Under the pieces are notes generated by a model. The model was not told where the DNA came from. It worked only from the letters and a program-made list of their open reading frames with translations, and did not search any database. From Epiperipatus broadwayi (taxonomy: Eukaryota > Onychophora > Udeonychophora > Euonychophora > Peripatidae): 64,000 nucleotides of DNA. Within the stretch, counting starts at the first letter, position 1, and every line of letters begins with the position of its first letter. A program made the position numbers and the translations under genes. The DNA is taken from assembly GCA_028023455.1 (NCBI GenBank), contig JAQFVV010013298.1, positions 64,001 to 128,000 on the forward strand, read 5' to 3'. Of this stretch, positions 60,291 to 64,000 are shown piece after piece.

Positions 60291-63200
60291 GTGTATTAAA
60301 TAAATTTATAATCAAAAGTAAGTTGGTGTTTAATGCTAAATTTATTATTGATAAATCCTTATATAAGAAAAATGTTTACATTTACATTTGAAACAAAGAT
60401 GTCTTTCTTTAGTTGAAGCATTTTTGACATAAATGATCAATGTAAAAGCTTTGTTAAGAACAATTTTTATATTTATTATAATTAATACTACAACACGTAT
60501 TAGATTATTTAAATAATTCTTTTTAAACTCCATTTATTAATTCATTTATGTATTCAATTAGGAATTTATTCAAGTATACTGGCTTTTATTAATATACAGG
60601 TCAACTTATTTTTTTTTATATAATAATATTTAACAACGTGAAAGGCTGAAACATTTGACAGACGCGCCTTAAAATAATATTTGAAAGTTGATGTATCTTT
60701 TTGGAAAAAAGCCATTATATTACCTTATATATTAATAACACTAGTTGTAAAGGCATTTTATAATCACAAGTAAGATATTTTAGTTTTTGACAAATCTGTG
60801 AATAGTGAATTTTCCTCTAAATCTAATGACCAATGATCTTTAGAATATATCTATTTCATATTTTAAATACCTAAGAATTTGTGAATCAGTTTATAAATTA
60901 TAAGGGAGTCTGTTGAAATTTTGAAAAAATCAATATTTTAAATAAATGTAAAAAGACAATGTATTTCAGTCATATAGAGACTCATTATTTTATTTGTTTC
61001 TCTACCCTCTAGCAACAATTTTTAAATTTCAGTTAAACGTGAATCAAAAATAAAAAAATATATAGAAACTTTTATTAACTTCCCACTCAGTCTTAATACT
61101 ACTTGAATCACAAAAGTTCTTTAAAAAACCATAACCCTGATAACAATAAATGAGTTTATATCAAAACACTATGGAGAAGATTCCTGCATCTGTGAATGAG
61201 GAACTTTTTAAAGAATTTAAATAATATTATTTACTAATCATATATATTTCTCACATCATATGTCTGCTATAAAACATTTTACAAACACTTTTTTGATTAA
61301 CTTTTTTAACATATTTACACACACACACAAATTTTGAGATCTTGTCGTGTTGCACCAGTCAAATTACCTATTTTGTCCATTAATCTGGTTTAGAATCTTG
61401 AATATTCAGAATATCAATTTTCCACCAAATTTTAATCATTCTACTTTTTTAGTTAATTTGTCCAGCCAGCATAAATAACCAATCATGATTAATAAGGCAA
61501 TGATTATCCATTTTTTAAAATTCAGAATAAAAAATGAAAAAACTGCTCAAACGTTTATTAGATAGTTAGCAAACTTAATGCTTGATGTCTTATTGTTTGT
61601 TCTTCCTTTATCAGAAGCTGTTCCAGAAACTTTTGCCCAGATAATGGGACTATTTTCTTAAACTTAACCACTGAACTTATATGATATTCTTCAAAACTTT
61701 TATACACCTTGCAATATCTGCATAGTAAAAAATGTATGCATATTGAGAGAAAATACCCAGAGTTTCTATATTATTGGATGGTTGCAGCATAGAGGAATTG
61801 ATGAGAAATAAACTGATGAACATGGAATAGCATATAAATACAACTTCTCATCTTTATTTACTGCAACTCATGTATTTTCTATATATATATATATAGTATC
61901 CGTTTTTTTTTCTATCATAAAAAAAAATCAATTTTTTGCAATACCTGACAATGCTGTTAATTAACATTATTCTCAAGTCTCTTAAAATTTATATTTTCGC
62001 TTTTCTAATTTCTGTCTCTGCACTTCTTATTAACTATTATAATTGTGTGAACAACATTAAATACATTTATATTAACTAATATAAAATTCGTACGTTTGCA
62101 ATGTTTAAATTGTGACATGAATTAAAGCATTTTTCAAGATGCTTGTTACTATGACAACCACCACTGTACCTATATGCACATATTTTTATATGATGATGAA
62201 ATAAATATTTAAATTAATACAGGCAAATAGTTGCCGTGAATGTAAAAATAAGTAAATTAATTATTTAAAAAAAAAAAAATATGATAAAAAATGATGGTTA
62301 GGTTTTGTATCCTTACAATCCGGTTTTATTTTTAAATTCTTATCGAGCATACATAATATTAAAGGCTAGCCAAACTTTATGCCAGCTTAGACAACCCAAA
62401 CCATAACCTTGAACCATATATAGCCACATCAAAGGAGACAAGGAAACTATTTATTTCTGCTCAGCTACTTCAGTTGGAATAGTAAAAGTAATGATAGAAA
62501 ATATTAGGTCGTAAATAAACAAGAAGCAAAAATTGTTTTTTTCCTTTTGTAAAAAAAAAAAAAGGATTGGCTAATAAATGAAAAACCTTCAACTTTAATA
62601 TTGCTCTCTTACACACACACACACACATCTTCTATTCTTTAAATTATTGCAATGGTATTTAGACGATATATAAAGTGCGTTATGGTTTTTAGTGGATATG
62701 GAATTTTTTTTTGTTTTAACATATTCAAAAAAAAAAAGTGTATTAAATAATTAATCTACTGCATAAATATCATTTATTAGTATTTTTAATTTTTTTGTTT
62801 TTAATTAGTGCACACTTCATTTCAGCTGTATCATATGACAACCATTCACCAGCAAAATAATCGAGAACTATTTGAGCTTTATTTTTCAAACAACTTACAC
62901 TCTTTAGATAAATTATAAGTATCAACATTTTATTCTCTACATGGACTTAGCACAAAATATTCACAACACCACTTTCATGAAAATAGAGATTAATTTGTAT
63001 CCATTTTTAACACAATCACCAATTAGTGCACTGTAGGTATATATTTTCTAAACCGTTTGATGTTTTTAATGCATCTATCATCTCAATTTCATAATTACCT
63101 ACCAGCACAGGAAAACAAAGAAGATTTATCTGATTGGCTGAAGTTCACATTATAAGATAATTGAAATAAGGGATGCAATGATATAAGCAAAAAAATTTAA

Positions 63201-63342
63201 AATTATTTTATTAGTATTTTATCTATTACTTATCCAAGATTAGGACTGAATAACTTAATAGATTTGCAAAATCATTAAGTATGAGGTGAATATTTATTGT
63301 AAGAAGTTGCTAAAGTTATACATACTTTTGATGGATCATCAT
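60291..63342. other. AT-rich DNA, no gene recognised
   Basis: May include the missing first exon of the glycine-rich gene, but no splice donor with an in-frame methionine stood out. Short CA and TA repeats lie near 61318, 61880 and 62612. Confidence 0.4.
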
Positions 63343-63482
63343 CATCATCATCATCAACCATTATCATTCCACTGCAGGATGAAGGTCTCTCCAAGTTCAA
63401 TCTCTGATCTTTAGCTTCTCTTCTCCACATCACCCCTCATACTTTCTTATTTTATCCATCCATCTCACATGTGGTCTCTTTA
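63343..63482 (-). mobile_element. RTE-like LINE 3' end, copy 2
   Basis: The minus strand matches the last 140 nt of the copy at 44107, including GAGACCACATGTGAGATGGA, AAGATCAGAGATTG and ACCTTCATCCTGCAGTG, and ends in a longer GATGATGAT tail. It is severely 5'-truncated. The shared TGA-rich tail confirms the end of this LINE family. Confidence 0.75.
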
Positions 63483-64000
63483 GTTGTTAAAATTCTTTTT
63501 TTGTGTATTTATGTATAGAATACTTTAGGCCAAGATTATATTAACACCGATCCAAAATAAAGTGTTGAATATTAAACCTTAGTAAATGGCATAATCAATT
63601 ATCATGTGGTAAGAGTTTTATGACTATGTATTTATTCCATTGTCCATCTAAAAATAGTTAGTTATTCCTTGATTGGGCAATGTTAATTATCTAACATGAT
63701 TGCCAATGATCATACACCAAGAAAAACTATAATTACTTAAATTGGTTGTACTGTTGAATTTGAACCCAAGGTTTTTGAATATAATAATTAAGCTTCTTAA
63801 ATTATTAAAAAAAAATCAATATTAAACTGTATATTTGTTTTATCAGACAAAATGAATTGGCATAGATATATGAAAGGATAAACAAATTTATTGAAAATGG
63901 TTCTTTAGTATCTATCTGTTGCAATTTGTCATAGCAACATATTCAGAAAATGATTCATCTTTGAAGTATTTATATTCCTAAATATTATCAGCAATAAAAA
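63483..64000. other. AT-rich DNA to the window edge
   Basis: Nothing recognised. Confidence 0.5.

Noticed and set aside
60285-60300. Possible donor ACGTAAGT for the first exon of the glycine-rich gene
   Set aside because: No in-frame methionine precedes it on the minus strand; a stop lies seven bases upstream in the needed frame.
63095-63150. Possible first exon (TTTCCTGTGCTG before GTAGGT) of the glycine-rich gene
   Set aside because: The phase fits and the peptide is hydrophobic, but no start methionine in frame was found and the implied intron is 3.6 kb; left unassigned.

Overview
The window looks like AT-rich nuclear DNA of an invertebrate animal. It has spliced-gene signals, non-LTR retrotransposon (LINE) and Penelope-like element relics, tRNA-derived SINEs, foldback and terminal-inverted-repeat DNA elements, and very long simple repeats. 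The exact phylum cannot be read from the sequence. There are no operons, CRISPR arrays or convincing free-standing tRNA or rRNA genes. A 500-base run of N (41600-42099) is an assembly gap.

Only one host gene is well supported: a minus-strand glycine-rich secreted-type protein at 58.29-59.52 kb (a signal-peptide exon plus a long exon with nine-residue repeats; the first exon was not found). A possible doublecortin-like exon lies at 427-603 on the minus strand. The rest is mobile-element debris and unique AT-rich DNA.

Layout: 0-2.6 kb, the candidate exon and featureless DNA. 2.6-4.55 kb, degenerate LINE ORF1 with zinc knuckles (minus). 4.67-7.2 kb, 5'-truncated LINE with a nearly complete reverse transcriptase (minus). 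9.1-12.99 kb, two hammerhead-superfamily insertions. 13.1 kb, 490-bp TCTA tract. 17.5 kb, degenerate hammerhead foldback. 18.4-20.1 kb, cluster of tRNA-derived SINEs. 20.97-21.73 and 27.73-28.31 kb, further hammerhead-family insertions. 25.4-26.0 kb, TIR DNA element. 29.0-30.2 and 32.2-35.3 kb, LINE relics (plus). 37.2-37.7 kb, CTAT tracts. 39.4 kb, GA tract. 43.3 kb, SINE. 44.1 and 63.4 kb, RTE-like LINE tails. 46.5-47.4 kb, Penelope-like relic beside a hammerhead-bearing palindrome. 52.56-53.54 kb, Penelope-like GIY-YIG endonuclease fragment flanked by inverted copies of its own 3' end. 53.6-54.3, 56.3 and 57.1 kb, repeats and foldbacks. 58-60 kb, glycine-rich gene.

The most striking system is a set of five insertions whose units carry a type I hammerhead self-cleaving ribozyme motif. 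At 11039-12994 units of about 421-434 nt occur head-to-tail and then inverted, with three intact ribozyme cores, and the whole block is bounded by one perfect 12-bp target-site duplication. Related insertions at 9.1, 21.0 and 27.7 kb have 13-, 10- and 14-bp duplications. Diverged relatives at 17.5 and 46.8 kb share sequence blocks in the same order. This matches the architecture of retrozymes (small non-autonomous retroelements moving through self-cleaved, circularised RNA). Penelope-like elements, a candidate helper family known to carry hammerheads themselves, are represented by two relics in the same window. Activity and helper identity are inference.
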